NCBI RefSeq assembly: GCF_009728835.1
Contig: NZ_CP033455.1
Location: forward strand, 372,001-436,000
DNA length: 64,000 nt
Source of the DNA: Ehrlichia ruminantium
GTDB lineage: Bacteria; Pseudomonadota; Alphaproteobacteria; Rickettsiales; Anaplasmataceae
Reading direction: 5' to 3'
The position numbers and the translations under genes were made by a program. Under the pieces are notes generated by a model. That model saw only the letters and a program-made list of their open reading frames with translations, searched no databases and was not told where the DNA came from. Shown here piece after piece: positions 30,510 through 41,609 of this stretch; position 1 is the stretch's first letter; every line of letters starts with the position of its first letter.

Positions 30510-30810
30510 ATACAGTAACAATAACTGTGTCAAATATCAGTGCTTTGTCAAAATATCTCTAGTGTTAGTATAGATAGTAAAATTTTGTAGGTATTATTTA
30601 TTAATTCTTGAGTAGTCGAAGATGATATATAATAAATTAAAATAGGTGAATGTAATTTTCCATCTGAGTTTTGGAATATTAGATAATTTCACTATTATCT
30701 GTTTCTAAATTAATATTAAAAATATGAATATTCCTAAAGATGGCTGATTTTAGGTTTTTTCTCTTGTTTATCTAATAAGTCTAATAGAATCGACATTATA
30801 AAGAAATAAC
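30510..30810 (-). pseudogene. Decayed C-terminal part of a family 1 subgroup B gene
   Basis: On the minus strand this stretch resembles the 3' halves of the 27430 and 28794 genes in the right order. The plus-strand text TAACTGTGTCAAATATCAG matches TAATTGTGTCAAATACAGG of the 28794 gene end. GTATAGATAGTAAAATTTTG matches GTATAAACAGTAAAATTTGG of the 27430 gene. TTTTCCATCTGAGT matches TTACCTTCTGAGT, the YSEGK codons. Translated, IPKL and SDGKL lie in different frames where intact genes read DPKLLDYSEGKV, so a frameshift has occurred. The N-terminal half was not found in the following 800 bases. Confidence 0.55.
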
Positions 30811-31652
30811 GGTTTAGTAATAACAGTATTTATATTCTGTATTTTCCATTCTGTATCAGACTTATATAACATTTAAGATGGTCAGTTATGTAGTGACTGG
30901 TGTCAAAATATCTTATGATATAGAAATATACTTTTATACAATATGCTAATGTTATGTGTAGGAAGCTTTTGCCAAGTGCTATTTGGTTATTGATATTGCA
31001 AGGTGTTTTTTTGTTTCTAGCGTTGCAGGCTTATTATATATTGCTAAATATCATGTAGTTTTGTACTAATAAATTAAAACATAGTTGATAGTATTAATAT
31101 CTTGTGTAATAAAAAGTAATTATTTATAAACATATATATTTAGTTAGTAGTCTTGTCTTGAGTGACATTATAGTTTTGTATTGTGTTCATAATGAAAATT
31201 AATTCAGCCGAGCAAGAGAGCACTATATAGTTTTGATGCTCATCTTGTGATTAAATATGTAGGTTATAATATATAAAAGATTATTGTGCTATAATTTTAT
31301 ATGTATTGCTTTGTTATAGACTTATTAATTTTTGGAAAATACTTTAGGATGGGCATTTAAATTGTGATGAACATAATAAGGTAAAATTATTTGTCTTTTA
31401 TTCATGTACAAGGTAGTTATGTACACCTATTGGTATATACTAAAAAATCATTATTAGTATTTCAAAGATTCTTTGTTTTTGTTAGCGTAAATATGTATCG
31501 TTTGTTAAATGGTATACAATTATATTAGTTTTGTTGATAATGAGTTACATATTATTTTGTTGTATTCTATTATTTGTTTTGTAAACAATTACTTGACCTA
31601 GGTGTATCTGGTAATTAAGATGTATGGTATGTTTTAATGTTAATTAGTTTAA
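30811..31652. other. Non-coding region upstream of gyrA
   Basis: About 840 bases with no supported gene. It must contain the gyrA promoter, but no clear -35/-10 pair stands out from the A+T-rich background. Confidence 0.4.
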
Positions 31653-34349
31653 ATGAGTGATCTCAACAATGTCATACCAGTTTCTATAGAACAAGAATTA
31701 GAAGATTCATATCTATCTTACGCAATGAGTGTGATAATCAGTAGGGCAATACCTGACATACGTGATGGGTTAAAGCCTGTGCATAGGAGGATTTTATATT
31801 CTATGTATAAATCTGGTTATGATTACAGTAAGCCTTATAAGAAAGCAGCACGTGTTGTTGGGGATGTGATGGGTAAGTATCATCCACATGCTGATGCAGC
31901 TATTTATGATTCTTTAGTAAGGATGGCTCAGGATTTTTCTTTATTACTGCCATTGATTGATAGCCAAGGAAATTTTGGATCAATAGATGGTGATCCACCA
32001 GCTTCTATGCGTTATACAGAGGCAAGGTTAGCAAAAGCGGCACACTTTTTATTAAATGATATAGATGAAGATACTGTTGATTTTCGTCCTAATTATGATG
32101 GTAATGAATCTGAGCCAGTAGTTCTACCAGCGGAGTTTCCCAATATATTAGTTAATGGAGCAGGTGGAGTTGCAGTTGGTATGTCAACTAATATCCCTTC
32201 CCATAATTTAGGTGAGGTAGTAGATGCCTGTATAGCATATATTGAGAATCCTGATATTACTTTTGATGAACTAATTCAAATTGTACATGGTCCTGATTTC
32301 CCTACAGGAGGCACTATATTAGGTGATGCTGGTATACGTTCTGCATTTATGACTGGAAAAGGTACTATAATTGTTCAAGGAAAAACACATATAGAAGATT
32401 TACCATCTGGAAAACAAGCAATAATTATTGATGAGATCCCTTACCAGGTTAATAAAGCGAAACTTATTGAACGTATTCATGAATTAGTAAAAGAGAAAAG
32501 AATAGAAGGTATATTGGATTTACGTGATGAATCTAACAAAATGGGGATACGTGTCGCTATAGAGTTAAAAAAACAAGTATCTCATCAGGTAGTATTGAAT
32601 CAAATTTTAGGGCTAACTCCTTTAAGGACAAGTTTTAGTATTAATACTCTTGTATTGGATAATAACAAACCAAAAGTGATGTCATTACTTGATATCATAT
32701 CAACGTTTATTGAGTATAGAAAAGAAGTTCTAACACGCCGTACACAATTTAGATTAAGAAAGGTTCGTGAGAAGGCTCACTTATATATAGGCATGTACAT
32801 TGCTGTATTAAATATTGATCAAGTTATATCTATTATTAGGTCATCTCGTGACACGGCAGAAGCTACTAAGAGGTTGTTGGAGTGTAAATGGAGTGCTTTA
32901 ACATCTGTTAAAGAGATGATAGAACTTGTTGCAGATAGTAAAAGTATAGTGGTGAATGATGTTTGTCAGCTTACAGGTGTTCAAGTCAAATCTATATTAG
33001 AGATGAAATTGCAACGTCTGACAAGTCTGGAAAAAGAAAAGTTAGAACTTGATTTGAAGTCTATGGTATCCATGATAAAACAGTATACTGAACTTCTTGG
33101 TAATAAAGAATCTTTGCTTAAACTAGTAAAAAATGGGCTAGAAGAGATAAAAACAAAATTAGCTGTCCCTAGAAAAACTACTATAGATTATTCACATTTT
33201 GAAACTGACGTTGAAGATCTTATACCAAAAGAAGATATGGTTGTTACTGTAACTATGAGTGGTTATATTAAGCGGGTTAAACTTTCTAATTACCGTGCTC
33301 AAAGAAGAGGTGGTAAAGGAAGGATTGGACAGGCTATCAGGGAGGAAGATGTAATAACTAATCTTTTTGTTGTGAATACTCATACTAGTGTACTTTTCTT
33401 TTCTAATATTGGTAGAGTATATAAGTTGAAGGTATATAAACTTCCATTGGGTGATCCTACATCTCGTGGTAGGTCTTTAGTTAATATTTTCCCTCTCAGT
33501 GAAAATGAAGTAATCACTAGTGTCATGCCATTACCTGAGAACCAGGAAGATACAGAACAACTGAATATTTTATTTGCAACTGCATCAGGCAATTTAAGAC
33601 GTAATGCATTATCAGATTTTCAATATGTGCCGAGTAATGGAAAAATAGCTATGGTACTAGATGAAGGTGATACCTTGATATCTGTTAAAGTATGTACAGC
33701 AGAGAATCATGTTCTCATATCCACAAAGTTAGGAAAAAGCATTCGATTTTCTGTTAGTAATATCCGTCAGTTTAAGGGTAGAATTTCTGATGGGGTACGA
33801 GCAATTAGATTATCTTCAAAAGAAGATCAAGTAATATCTATGTCGGTATTGATTGCTATGGAGGTAAGCTCTGAGACAAAAGATCTATATTTAAAAGTTC
33901 CTTTAGAAAAACGTCTTCTTGTAAAAGAGGATGGAGTTATAAATCAGAGTGTAGCTAATATGTTAGTTGATCTCGGGCTTAGTCAAGATATGTTTATGTC
34001 TATGGTACAGAATGAAGAATTTATTTTAACAGTTACTGAAAATGGTTTTGGCAAAAGAACTTCTGCATATGAATACCGTACTACATTAAGAGGTGGAGTA
34101 GGTGTTGTCAATATTTTAACAACTAGAAGAAATGGTAATGTTATAAGTAGTTTCTCAGTTGAATCTAATGATCATATAATGTTAATTACAAATAAAGGGA
34201 AGCTAATACGTATTGCAGTTAACGATATTAGAATTGTTGGTAGAAGTACTCAAGGTGTAACTTTATTTAAAACTGATAAGCAAGAAAAGGTTGTATCGGT
34301 AGCAAAAGTAATTGACCATAAAGATGAGTCTGGCATTGATGATGTATAA
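31653..34349 (+). CDS. gyrA: DNA gyrase subunit A
   Basis: Breakage-reunion subunit of DNA gyrase, which introduces negative supercoils with GyrB. The 898-aa protein has the winged-helix and tower region, with the catalytic Tyr121 in MRYTEARLAK. The C-terminal beta-pinwheel carries the GyrA-box-like QRRGGKGR at about residue 550. The quinolone pocket reads HPHADAAIYD at residues 77-86: Ala80 and Ala82 replace the Gly81 and Ser83 of E. coli. Ala at position 83 is known from Ehrlichia species and linked to natural fluoroquinolone resistance. The nth gene follows 19 bp downstream, so the two are probably co-transcribed. Confidence 0.98.
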   Translation: MSDLNNVIPVSIEQELEDSYLSYAMSVIISRAIPDIRDGLKPVHRRILYSMYKSGYDYSKPYKKAARVVGDVMGKYHPHADAAIYDSLVRMAQDFSLLLPLIDSQGNFGSIDGDPPASMRYTEARLAKAAHFLLNDIDEDTVDFRPNYDGNESEPVVLPAEFPNILVNGAGGVAVGMSTNIPSHNLGEVVDACIAYIENPDITFDELIQIVHGPDFPTGGTILGDAGIRSAFMTGKGTIIVQGKTHIEDLPSGKQAIIIDEIPYQVNKAKLIERIHELVKEKRIEGILDLRDESNKMGIRVAIELKKQVSHQVVLNQILGLTPLRTSFSINTLVLDNNKPKVMSLLDIISTFIEYRKEVLTRRTQFRLRKVREKAHLYIGMYIAVLNIDQVISIIRSSRDTAEATKRLLECKWSALTSVKEMIELVADSKSIVVNDVCQLTGVQVKSILEMKLQRLTSLEKEKLELDLKSMVSMIKQYTELLGNKESLLKLVKNGLEEIKTKLAVPRKTTIDYSHFETDVEDLIPKEDMVVTVTMSGYIKRVKLSNYRAQRRGGKGRIGQAIREEDVITNLFVVNTHTSVLFFSNIGRVYKLKVYKLPLGDPTSRGRSLVNIFPLSENEVITSVMPLPENQEDTEQLNILFATASGNLRRNALSDFQYVPSNGKIAMVLDEGDTLISVKVCTAENHVLISTKLGKSIRFSVSNIRQFKGRISDGVRAIRLSSKEDQVISMSVLIAMEVSSETKDLYLKVPLEKRLLVKEDGVINQSVANMLVDLGLSQDMFMSMVQNEEFILTVTENGFGKRTSAYEYRTTLRGGVGVVNILTTRRNGNVISSFSVESNDHIMLITNKGKLIRIAVNDIRIVGRSTQGVTLFKTDKQEKVVSVAKVIDHKDESGIDDV

Positions 34350-34368
34350 ATTCTGATAATTTTGAGCG

Positions 34369-35001
34369 ATGGATGAGAACAAAATAAATTTGTTATTTAG
34401 TAAGTTTCAAGAACATAATCATTATCCTAAAATAGAGCTTAAGTATTCTAATGAGTTTACATTGTTAGTGGCAATAGTTTTATCTGCACGTACTACTGAT
34501 GTTAGTGTTAATAAGATTACAAGTAAATTATTTAAAATTGCTGATACTCCACAGAAAATGTTGAATCTCGGAGAGGAAGGGTTAAAAAAATATATTAATA
34601 CAATAGGATTATATAATGCAAAATCTAAAAATATAATTGCGCTCAGTAATATTATTATAAACCAATACAATGGTATGGTACCTTTAGAGTTTGAAGCACT
34701 TGTTGCATTACCGGGTGTAGGTAGAAAAAGTGCTAATGTGTTTTTAAATACATGGTTAAATTTACCGACTATTGCCGTTGATACTCATGTATTTAGGGTT
34801 AGTAATAGAGTAGGTCTTGTAAAAGAGAATAATGTGTTAAAAACAGAAAGTGCATTAGTTAATGTAATACCAGAACAATGGTTATTGTATGCACATCACT
34901 GGTTGGTATTGCATGGTAGATATATATGTAAATCGAGAAAACCGCTATGTGGTAAATGTATAGTACAAGATTTGTGTGAATATGAAAGTAAAAGTATCTA
35001 G
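34369..35001 (+). CDS. nth: Endonuclease III (DNA glycosylase/AP lyase)
   Basis: Base excision repair enzyme that removes oxidised pyrimidines and cuts the abasic site. The 210-aa protein aligns from end to end with E. coli Nth. The helix-hairpin-helix LPGVGRKSA includes Lys120, VDTHVFRV includes Asp138, and the 4Fe-4S loop is Cys187, Cys194, Cys197 and Cys203 (C-x6-C-x2-C-x5-C). One difference from many relatives is LSARTTD where LSAQ(A/T)TD is usual, in the region that contacts the flipped base. It follows gyrA closely and no promoter is visible between them. Confidence 0.97.
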   Translation: MDENKINLLFSKFQEHNHYPKIELKYSNEFTLLVAIVLSARTTDVSVNKITSKLFKIADTPQKMLNLGEEGLKKYINTIGLYNAKSKNIIALSNIIINQYNGMVPLEFEALVALPGVGRKSANVFLNTWLNLPTIAVDTHVFRVSNRVGLVKENNVLKTESALVNVIPEQWLLYAHHWLVLHGRYICKSRKPLCGKCIVQDLCEYESKSI

Positions 35002-36440
35002 AAATTTTTTTAACGGTATTTATTATTGTGTAGGTGTTATTGTATTATGGTATTAGAAAAGAATATTAAAAGATGTATAAAATCGATATAGACATAGCAT
35101 GTGCAAGTCTTTTTTTTTTTTTTTTAAGGTGTATAATACCACAAAAATAATCTGTTCTTGAACTATGACATTGATCTAGTTCTTATGTAACAGAAATAAT
35201 GAAAAATATTTATAAAAAGTTATTTAAGATGCCTTATTGAATAATATACATTTATTGTGTTACTGTGAATATGTTATATAGTGAGTAAAAAATAAATATG
35301 TGCTATTTTTGTATATGTAAGGTTTATATTATCTAATAAAAGTTAATTCCTTAATACTTACTGTGATATAATATATATTGCTACTCTAATGATAATGTAT
35401 GACTATTGTTTAGTTGAATAATAATATAAAACTAGCAAATGTAGTTTTACTAGGTTGTTAAAAGGATTTGTTGCATGTAATAATCAATAATAAACTACAT
35501 TATTTTAAATAGTTGTTAGCTACTGTTTAATGTTTTAAGAATAATTATGTGTGAACACAAGGTGTTAGTTGTATAGTTAAACGTGTTATGTTAAATTTTA
35601 GACATAAAATTTCAATATAGTTTTACAATTTATTTGTTAATATTATTTAGTAATGTATGTGTATAAAAACTCTATAAGCTAGTTCTAGTCTATGGATTTA
35701 GTAATTATAAAAGTAAGTTGTTGGTGACGTTGAATTATAATGGTTTATATGATTTTGTGTTAACGTTCTATATAGTTTTTTTAAACTATAGAAAAGTAGG
35801 AACTGATTGTGATATATGTGGTTTATATAAGTGTTAGAGGAATATTTAATAATGATTAATATCTTATTGATCGCTTAAGTACTGTAGAATGTAATACTAT
35901 ACAGGACTTATTGTGGTTACGTGTAGGATGCATATAACATGAATGTAAACTAGGGAAGGCTATGATTTTTAATATTTACTACAATGAATCTGATAATGAG
36001 GCAATTTTGCAACAAAGGTAGTACTGTAAAAAGTTTATGTCTTTAATGCTTTGCTTGTAGTTAATTATTGTATGTTATTATCAGCTAAAAGTATATTCTA
36101 GCGATTTTAAAATTGAGATTTGGCATCAATATGCAGTGATATTTGATAGGTAATATTTTTTTATTGTAATGTATTTAATGCTTGCAGATATATGTGGAAT
36201 TGGGTTAATACCAAATAAGAAATTACTATTAGAAATAAAAAAATGCTGAGTTTATCATAAGTTATACCTATTCATATTAATATCTAAGTGTAGTCATGAT
36301 TTATGATTAAATGTTATTAATTAGTTAATTAATATATTTACTATTAATGGTCTATTTGTGGGGACATGTGCCTAAAATGATTGACTATATAAATTTATTT
36401 TTTTACAGTACTGTTATCTAGGGAATTGTTTGGATGTTTT
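35002..36440. other. Long non-coding spacer with a 16-T run
   Basis: About 1.4 kb without a supported gene. It includes a run of 16 T at 35110-35125. It also has a perfect small hairpin, TATAGTTT (35771-35778) and AAACTATA (35783-35790), around TTTT. No relic of a known gene could be traced. Confidence 0.5.
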
Positions 36441-37043
36441 ATGAAATTAAACATAGTTGGGACTATCGTAAAGTTAAAATGGATAGGGTTATTCATGCTT
36501 GTGTTGTTAGTCACATCTGCAGGAATATTTTCTTGGGTAAATTTTCAAAATCAAAAGGTGTCGCAGAGTGTAGGTGACATAATGTATAACATATTAATGA
36601 ATGATGTTAACAAGGATGAAATGATCAAGGTTTTAAGTGATGTTATTAAGAATGACAAGTCTAATTATCAATATTTTGCTAAGTTTAAGTTAGCTAGTAT
36701 TTATACTGAAGATAAAATAGAGGAAGCACAGGTAATATATGCTGAATTGGCTGATAATGAAAAATTGATTCCTGAATTAAGAGAGCTTGCACGTTATTTG
36801 GAAATTATAACATTGCTTAAGACTAATAATACCGATTTATTAAAGGATAGAATCCAGAAATTGTTATCTCAAAAATCTAATGTGTATAAATCTTCCAATA
36901 AGGAAATAGCAGCAATATCAATGATTAAGGATAATAATTTAGATAATGCTGTTAGTATAATAAAAGAAATAATCAGTACTCCGGATTCTGATGCTATGGT
37001 ATATAAGAATGCTATAGATTTGTTGCAAATTTATGATAATTAA
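36441..37043 (+). CDS. Membrane-anchored TPR-like protein
   Basis: The 200-aa protein has one N-terminal membrane helix (about residues 13-32, WIGLFMLVLLVTSAGIFSWV). After it comes a helical domain rich in charged residues, with helix pairs such as YQYFAKFKLASIYTEDKIEEAQVIYAELAD that fit tetratricopeptide-like repeats. Short anchored TPR proteins of this form in alphaproteobacteria are thought to act as periplasmic scaffolds or assembly factors. A specific role cannot be assigned. The frame extends upstream to a TTG at 36426, but the ATG at 36441 (MKLNIVG) is the more likely start. htpG follows 74 bp downstream. Confidence 0.75.
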   Translation: MKLNIVGTIVKLKWIGLFMLVLLVTSAGIFSWVNFQNQKVSQSVGDIMYNILMNDVNKDEMIKVLSDVIKNDKSNYQYFAKFKLASIYTEDKIEEAQVIYAELADNEKLIPELRELARYLEIITLLKTNNTDLLKDRIQKLLSQKSNVYKSSNKEIAAISMIKDNNLDNAVSIIKEIISTPDSDAMVYKNAIDLLQIYDN

Positions 37044-37117
37044 TATGGGAAAAGGTCTTGAAAATTATTAATGTAGTTATTACTTATCTTTACTAATAAT
37101 AGTTTAAGAGGGTTGAA

Positions 37118-39031
37118 ATGCAAAGTACTGTAAATTCTGAAACTTTGAAGTTTGATGCTGAAGTCGGTAAGGTATTAAAACTTGTTATCCACTCTCTTTA
37201 TACTAATAAGGATATTTTTCTGAGGGAACTGATATCTAATGCTTCAGATGCATGTGATAAGCTACGTTATGAATCTTTGTCTAATCAAGATTTGATGGGT
37301 GGGGATTCTGAATTAAAGATCGTTATAAGTGTAGATAGGGATAAAAATAGATTGTGTATTTCCGATAATGGTATCGGAATGAATAGAGAAGACCTTATTA
37401 ATAATTTAGGGACCATAGCACATTCTGGTACTCAAAAATTCTTGGATGCAATGAATAATTGTGCTTCTTCTCAGCAAGGTGTTGTTGAATTGATAGGGAA
37501 GTTTGGGGTAGGTTTTTATTCAGCGTTTATGGTTGCGAGTGAGGTGATAGTTGAATCGCGTAAGGCTGGTGAATTGGTAGCTTATCAATGGAAGTCTTCT
37601 GGTGATGGGGAGTTTGTCATTTCTCAATTAGAAGGTGATCAGGTGTCTCGTGGTACTAGAATTACTTTAGCGTTAAAACCTGAGGAGTGTGAGTTTGTTG
37701 ATAAGTTTCGTATTGAACATATTGTAACTACGTATTCTTATCATATTAATTATCCAGTTTATTTTCTTAATGATAAAGGGGAAGAAGAGAAGCTAAACAG
37801 TGAGGCTGCTATATGGACAAAGTCAAAAGATGCTATATCTGCTGAGGAACACCAGAACTTCTTTCGTACAGTAGCACATGTAGGTGGTGAACCTTGGATG
37901 ATATTGCACAATAAGAATGAAGGTGTAATAGAATATACTAATTTATTATATATACCTTCTATTAAGCCATTTGATTTATTTCATCCTGATAGAAAGTGCT
38001 CAGTGAAATTATATGTAAATAAAGTATTTATTACTGAAGATAATGTACAGATTATACCACAGTATTTAAGGTTTTTAAAGGGTATTATAGATTCTTCAGA
38101 TTTGCCTTTAAATATTAGTCGTGAAACTCTACAAAATAATAAGGTTATTGAGAAAATAAAGCGTTCAATAGTTAAGAGAGTATTGGCTGAGTTAAAAAAG
38201 AAAGCTGAGAATGATATAGAAAATTATGCAAAATTTTGGGATAACTTTGGTTCAGTTTTAAAAGAAGGATTGTGTGAGTCAATGAATACAGAATTTCGTG
38301 AAGAATTGATATCTGTATGCCGGTTTTATAGTACGTATAGTAATGACTCATTAGTTAGTTTAGAGGATTATATCGAACGCATGAAACCAGAGCAGAATAA
38401 TATCTATTATTTGACTGGTAATGATTTAGATTCTATAAGGAAAAGTCCACAGTTGGAAGGATTTGTAAGTCGTGGTATAGAAGTTTTACTTTTGGTTGAT
38501 CCTGTTGATGATTTTTGGACAAATGTTGTAACTGATTATCAAAAGGTACCTTTAAGGTCTGTAGTACGTGCAGATGAAGATTTGGAAAAGTTTGCAGATG
38601 TTGAAGAAGATGATGGACCTAAAGGGAATAAGAGTGAAGATACTGAATCTAAGGAAAAAGTAGATAAGTTTATTAGCTATGCAGCTCAGGTTCTTAATAA
38701 TCTAGTAAGTAATGTTCGTGTTTCAAAAAAATTAACAGATAGTCCTGTATGTTTGGCTGTTGCAGATGGTTCTATGGATATTAGAATGGAAAGATTCTTA
38801 AGAGAACAGAAGCAGCTAAACTATAAAAGTACAAAAATTTTGGAAGTGAATGTAAAACATCCTATTGTGAGTAAGATGATAGATGAATATGCTGCAAATG
38901 GAGAGAATAACGTATTATGTAACATGTTACATCTGTTGTTGGGTCAGGCATGTATTCTTGAAGGGGAAGAGTTACAGGATGTAAGTGATTTTGCTGAAAG
39001 GATGAATAGTGTACTAAGTAAAGTTCACTAG
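37118..39031 (+). CDS. htpG: HtpG, Hsp90-family chaperone
   Basis: ATP-dependent cytosolic chaperone acting as a dimer with DnaK. The 637-aa protein shows the GHKL ATPase motifs: [29 protein letters not shown] and [11 protein letters not shown]. The middle domain has [14 protein letters not shown], and a C-terminal dimerisation domain completes the protein. Length matches the family. A short acidic linker ([19 protein letters not shown], about residues 498-516) precedes the last domain. Upstream the sequence GAGGGTTGAAATG gives a recognisable ribosome binding site. Downstream lies a large inverted repeat that may end transcription. Confidence 0.98.
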   Translation: MQSTVNSETLKFDAEVGKVLKLVIHSLYTNKDIFLRELISNASDACDKLRYESLSNQDLMGGDSELKIVISVDRDKNRLCISDNGIGMNREDLINNLGTIAHSGTQKFLDAMNNCASSQQGVVELIGKFGVGFYSAFMVASEVIVESRKAGELVAYQWKSSGDGEFVISQLEGDQVSRGTRITLALKPEECEFVDKFRIEHIVTTYSYHINYPVYFLNDKGEEEKLNSEAAIWTKSKDAISAEEHQNFFRTVAHVGGEPWMILHNKNEGVIEYTNLLYIPSIKPFDLFHPDRKCSVKLYVNKVFITEDNVQIIPQYLRFLKGIIDSSDLPLNISRETLQNNKVIEKIKRSIVKRVLAELKKKAENDIENYAKFWDNFGSVLKEGLCESMNTEFREELISVCRFYSTYSNDSLVSLEDYIERMKPEQNNIYYLTGNDLDSIRKSPQLEGFVSRGIEVLLLVDPVDDFWTNVVTDYQKVPLRSVVRADEDLEKFADVEEDDGPKGNKSEDTESKEKVDKFISYAAQVLNNLVSNVRVSKKLTDSPVCLAVADGSMDIRMERFLREQKQLNYKSTKILEVNVKHPIVSKMIDEYAANGENNVLCNMLHLLLGQACILEGEELQDVSDFAERMNSVLSKVH

Positions 39032-39188
39032 ATAATAAAACATTATAATCAATAGGTTTGTGCTTATTTTTCTTGTTAAAACGAGATATATGATTCTTGT
39101 GTGTGTAGAAACTAATTGTTACTTTTTATAAAATGTGTATAATTAATTAACAATTCGTTTGAAATGTTTGACATTTTGTATTAATGGA

Positions 39189-39257
39189 GGCCTTGTCTTA
39201 CCTGTAAGATAAAGTGTGTGTTACCTAATGGTTATGCATTGATAGTAAGACAAGGCC
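39189..39257. terminator. Perfect 13-bp inverted repeat between convergent htpG and purB
   Basis: GGCCTTGTCTTAC (39189-39201) pairs exactly with GTAAGACAAGGCC (39245-39257) over a 43-base interior. CTTA and TAAG inside the interior can extend local pairing. The stem is unusually G+C-rich for this sequence and sits between the ends of two converging genes. A bidirectional terminator or RNA-stabilising hairpin is the simplest reading, although there is no long T tract. The rest of 39032-39563 shows nothing else. Confidence 0.5.
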
Positions 39258-39563
39258 ATATTTATTAACATAATCAGTTAATAATACTAGTATTGTAATT
39301 AAAAAATAGTAAACAGTCAATAGTAATTATTTAATAATTTTAATATAAATTATATTTTTTATAATTTTAGTTAATCCTTCTTACTATTATTTAATAAGTT
39401 TATTAATAAATAACTGATATTTACCGATGCTTAGTTAAAAAACTTATCACTTTTTTTAGTTATTTTAATATGAAAATACATTAAATTAGATTGTATAAAA
39501 AGTAGTTTTACTATGTCATATATATATAAATATTATTATATGATATGTAGAAATTCAAAAAAT

Positions 39564-40862
39564 TTATTCGTTGAACACTTTGTTAAATATTTTATCTATA
39601 TGTTGAGTATAATAATTAAAATTGAATAATGATTCTAATTCTTTATTATCGATATACTTTGTTACTTGGAGATCGTTTTTTAATTCTTCTAAAAAATTAC
39701 TGTTATTATTCCATACTTGCATTGCTCTAGTTTGAATAATTTCATATGCTTTTTCTCTTGTGAATCCGTGTTTCACTAATTCAAGTAGTACTCTTTGAGA
39801 AAATACTAGACCTTTTAATAGGTCTAAATTTTTTTGCATATTATTTGGATATAGAATCATGTTATCAAGTAAGTTTGCTAGCCTAGCTAATGCAAAATCC
39901 ATCGTGATACACGCATCTGGTGCAATGTATCTTTCAACAGAGGAATGGGATATATCTCTTTCATGCCATAAGGCAACATTTTCTAATGCGGGAATTACAT
40001 AGCTGCGTATCATTCTAGCGAGACCTGTCAAATTTTCACTTAGTATAGGATTTTTTTTATGAGGCATTGCTGAACTACCTTTTTGTCCTAATGAAAAGTA
40101 TTCCATAGCTTCCATAAGTTCAGTTTTTTGTAGATGGCGAATTTCTATTGCAAGGTTTTCTATTGAAGATGCAATAACTCCTAAGGTTGAAAAAAACATT
40201 GCATGTCGATCTCTTGGTATTACTTGTGAGGATATAGATTCGGATTTTAAGTTTAAGGAATTTGCTACATATTCTTCAACAAATGGATCGATATTAGCGA
40301 AGTTGCCCATAGCTCCTGAGATTTTGCAAACTGATATTTCATCTTTTGCAATTTTTAATCTATTATAATTACGTTTAAATTCTGCATAAAATCTTGCAAG
40401 TTTTAATCCAAATGTTATAGGTTCTGCATGTATACCATGACTTCTCCCAATGCATGGCATGTATTTTGTTTCTATAGATTTTTTCTTTAGGATGTTTAAT
40501 ATTACTTCTATATTATGTAATAATATGTCACAAGATTGTTTGAGTTGAATAGAAAGACAGGTATCTAGTACATCGGAACTTGTCATGCCATAGTGTAAAT
40601 ATCTGATGTCTGAATTAGTAGATTCTGCTATATATGTTAAAAATGCTATTACATCATGTTTTACTGTCGATTCAATTTCATTAATTCGTTCTATGTCAAA
40701 ATTTTCAATTTTATTTTTTAAATTGTCTAATATGTAGCTTGGAATAATACCTAATTTTACTTGTGCTTCACATGCATAATATTCTATATCCATCCATATT
40801 TTAAATTTGTTATTTTCTTCCCAGATTGCTGACATTTCAGGTCTACTATAGCGTTTGATCAT
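39564..40862 (-). CDS. purB: Adenylosuccinate lyase
   Basis: Catalyses two fumarate-releasing steps of purine synthesis: SAICAR to AICAR, and adenylosuccinate to AMP. The 432-aa protein belongs to the fumarase/aspartase superfamily. It has TSSDVLD at 94-100, the GRSHGIHAEPITFG block around His142, and the signature loop GSSAMPHKKNP at 262-272 with the catalytic Ser. Length is that of the shorter bacterial type. It is monocistronic, converges on htpG and is divergent from the tRNA-Gly gene. Confidence 0.97.
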   Translation of the reverse strand: MIKRYSRPEMSAIWEENNKFKIWMDIEYYACEAQVKLGIIPSYILDNLKNKIENFDIERINEIESTVKHDVIAFLTYIAESTNSDIRYLHYGMTSSDVLDTCLSIQLKQSCDILLHNIEVILNILKKKSIETKYMPCIGRSHGIHAEPITFGLKLARFYAEFKRNYNRLKIAKDEISVCKISGAMGNFANIDPFVEEYVANSLNLKSESISSQVIPRDRHAMFFSTLGVIASSIENLAIEIRHLQKTELMEAMEYFSLGQKGSSAMPHKKNPILSENLTGLARMIRSYVIPALENVALWHERDISHSSVERYIAPDACITMDFALARLANLLDNMILYPNNMQKNLDLLKGLVFSQRVLLELVKHGFTREKAYEIIQTRAMQVWNNNSNFLEELKNDLQVTKYIDNKELESLFNFNYYTQHIDKIFNKVFNE

Positions 40863-41169
40863 TTCGTGTCTCCAGTGTGTAAAAGTTATTTTGCAGATGT
40901 TAAATGTTATTGCTTGTGTAAAAAATATATAGCATGCTACATGTACAGCATCACTGTAATTGTTGACTAAATTGATGCATAATCTGGTAACCTTTTTTCT
41001 TACTTAATAATAACGTTGAGCCTGCAAGTACTAAGAGTGTTTATAATTTTTGCATACTTTGCAATAGATTTATTTTTTATAATTTAGATCTTAAAGAATG
41101 AGCGATAATTTTCTTGCACTAAGATGGTTATTGTTTTACAATCTACCCTCAGGTACAAACCTAAAGTAT

Positions 41170-41245
41170 GCGGGAATGGCTCAGTTGGTAGAGCGCTACC
41201 TTGCCAAGGTAGAGGTCGAGGGTTCGAACCCCTTTTCCCGCTCCA
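41170..41245 (+). tRNA. tRNA-Gly (anticodon GCC)
   Basis: A complete cloverleaf can be drawn. The acceptor stem is GCGGGAA with TTCCCGC. The D arm contains GGCTCAGTTGGTAGAGC. The anticodon stem-loop CTACCTTGCCAAGGTAG places GCC in the loop. The T arm is GAGGGTTCGAACCCCTT. The discriminator base T at 41242 is followed by an encoded CCA (41243-41245). Confidence 0.97.
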
Positions 41246-41609
41246 TTTCTCTTTATTCTTCATGTGTATAGTCTTATTAATATTTATGTTAAGTGTATTA
41301 TATTAACTATACTTATACTGGTTTTGTTAATTGTTTATTACATAGTTTTGATATTTATACCAGCAGTTGTACCATAAGAAATGGTCATGTTTTTTTAATA
41401 CCTATGATGTTATTAAATAATAATATTTTTTCTAATATAGGTAAAATACTAATATAAGTTTAATGAAATGTTATATTTATTAACCATAATAAGTAATTTT
41501 TCTTTATTTTTCTAATAAAAATTAATAAAATAAATTAAATTAAATAGTATTTATATTAACTTATATTAGTTAAATTTCTAAATATTAATTTTACCATAAA
41601 ACTATTATA
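41246..41609. other. Spacer upstream of the first family 2 gene
   Basis: About 360 bases, increasingly A+T-rich toward 41609. No gene is seen. The final 100 bases are the likely promoter region. Confidence 0.4.

Noticed and set aside
41124-41306. 60-codon frame over the tRNA
   Set aside because: It runs through tRNA-Gly and has no other support.
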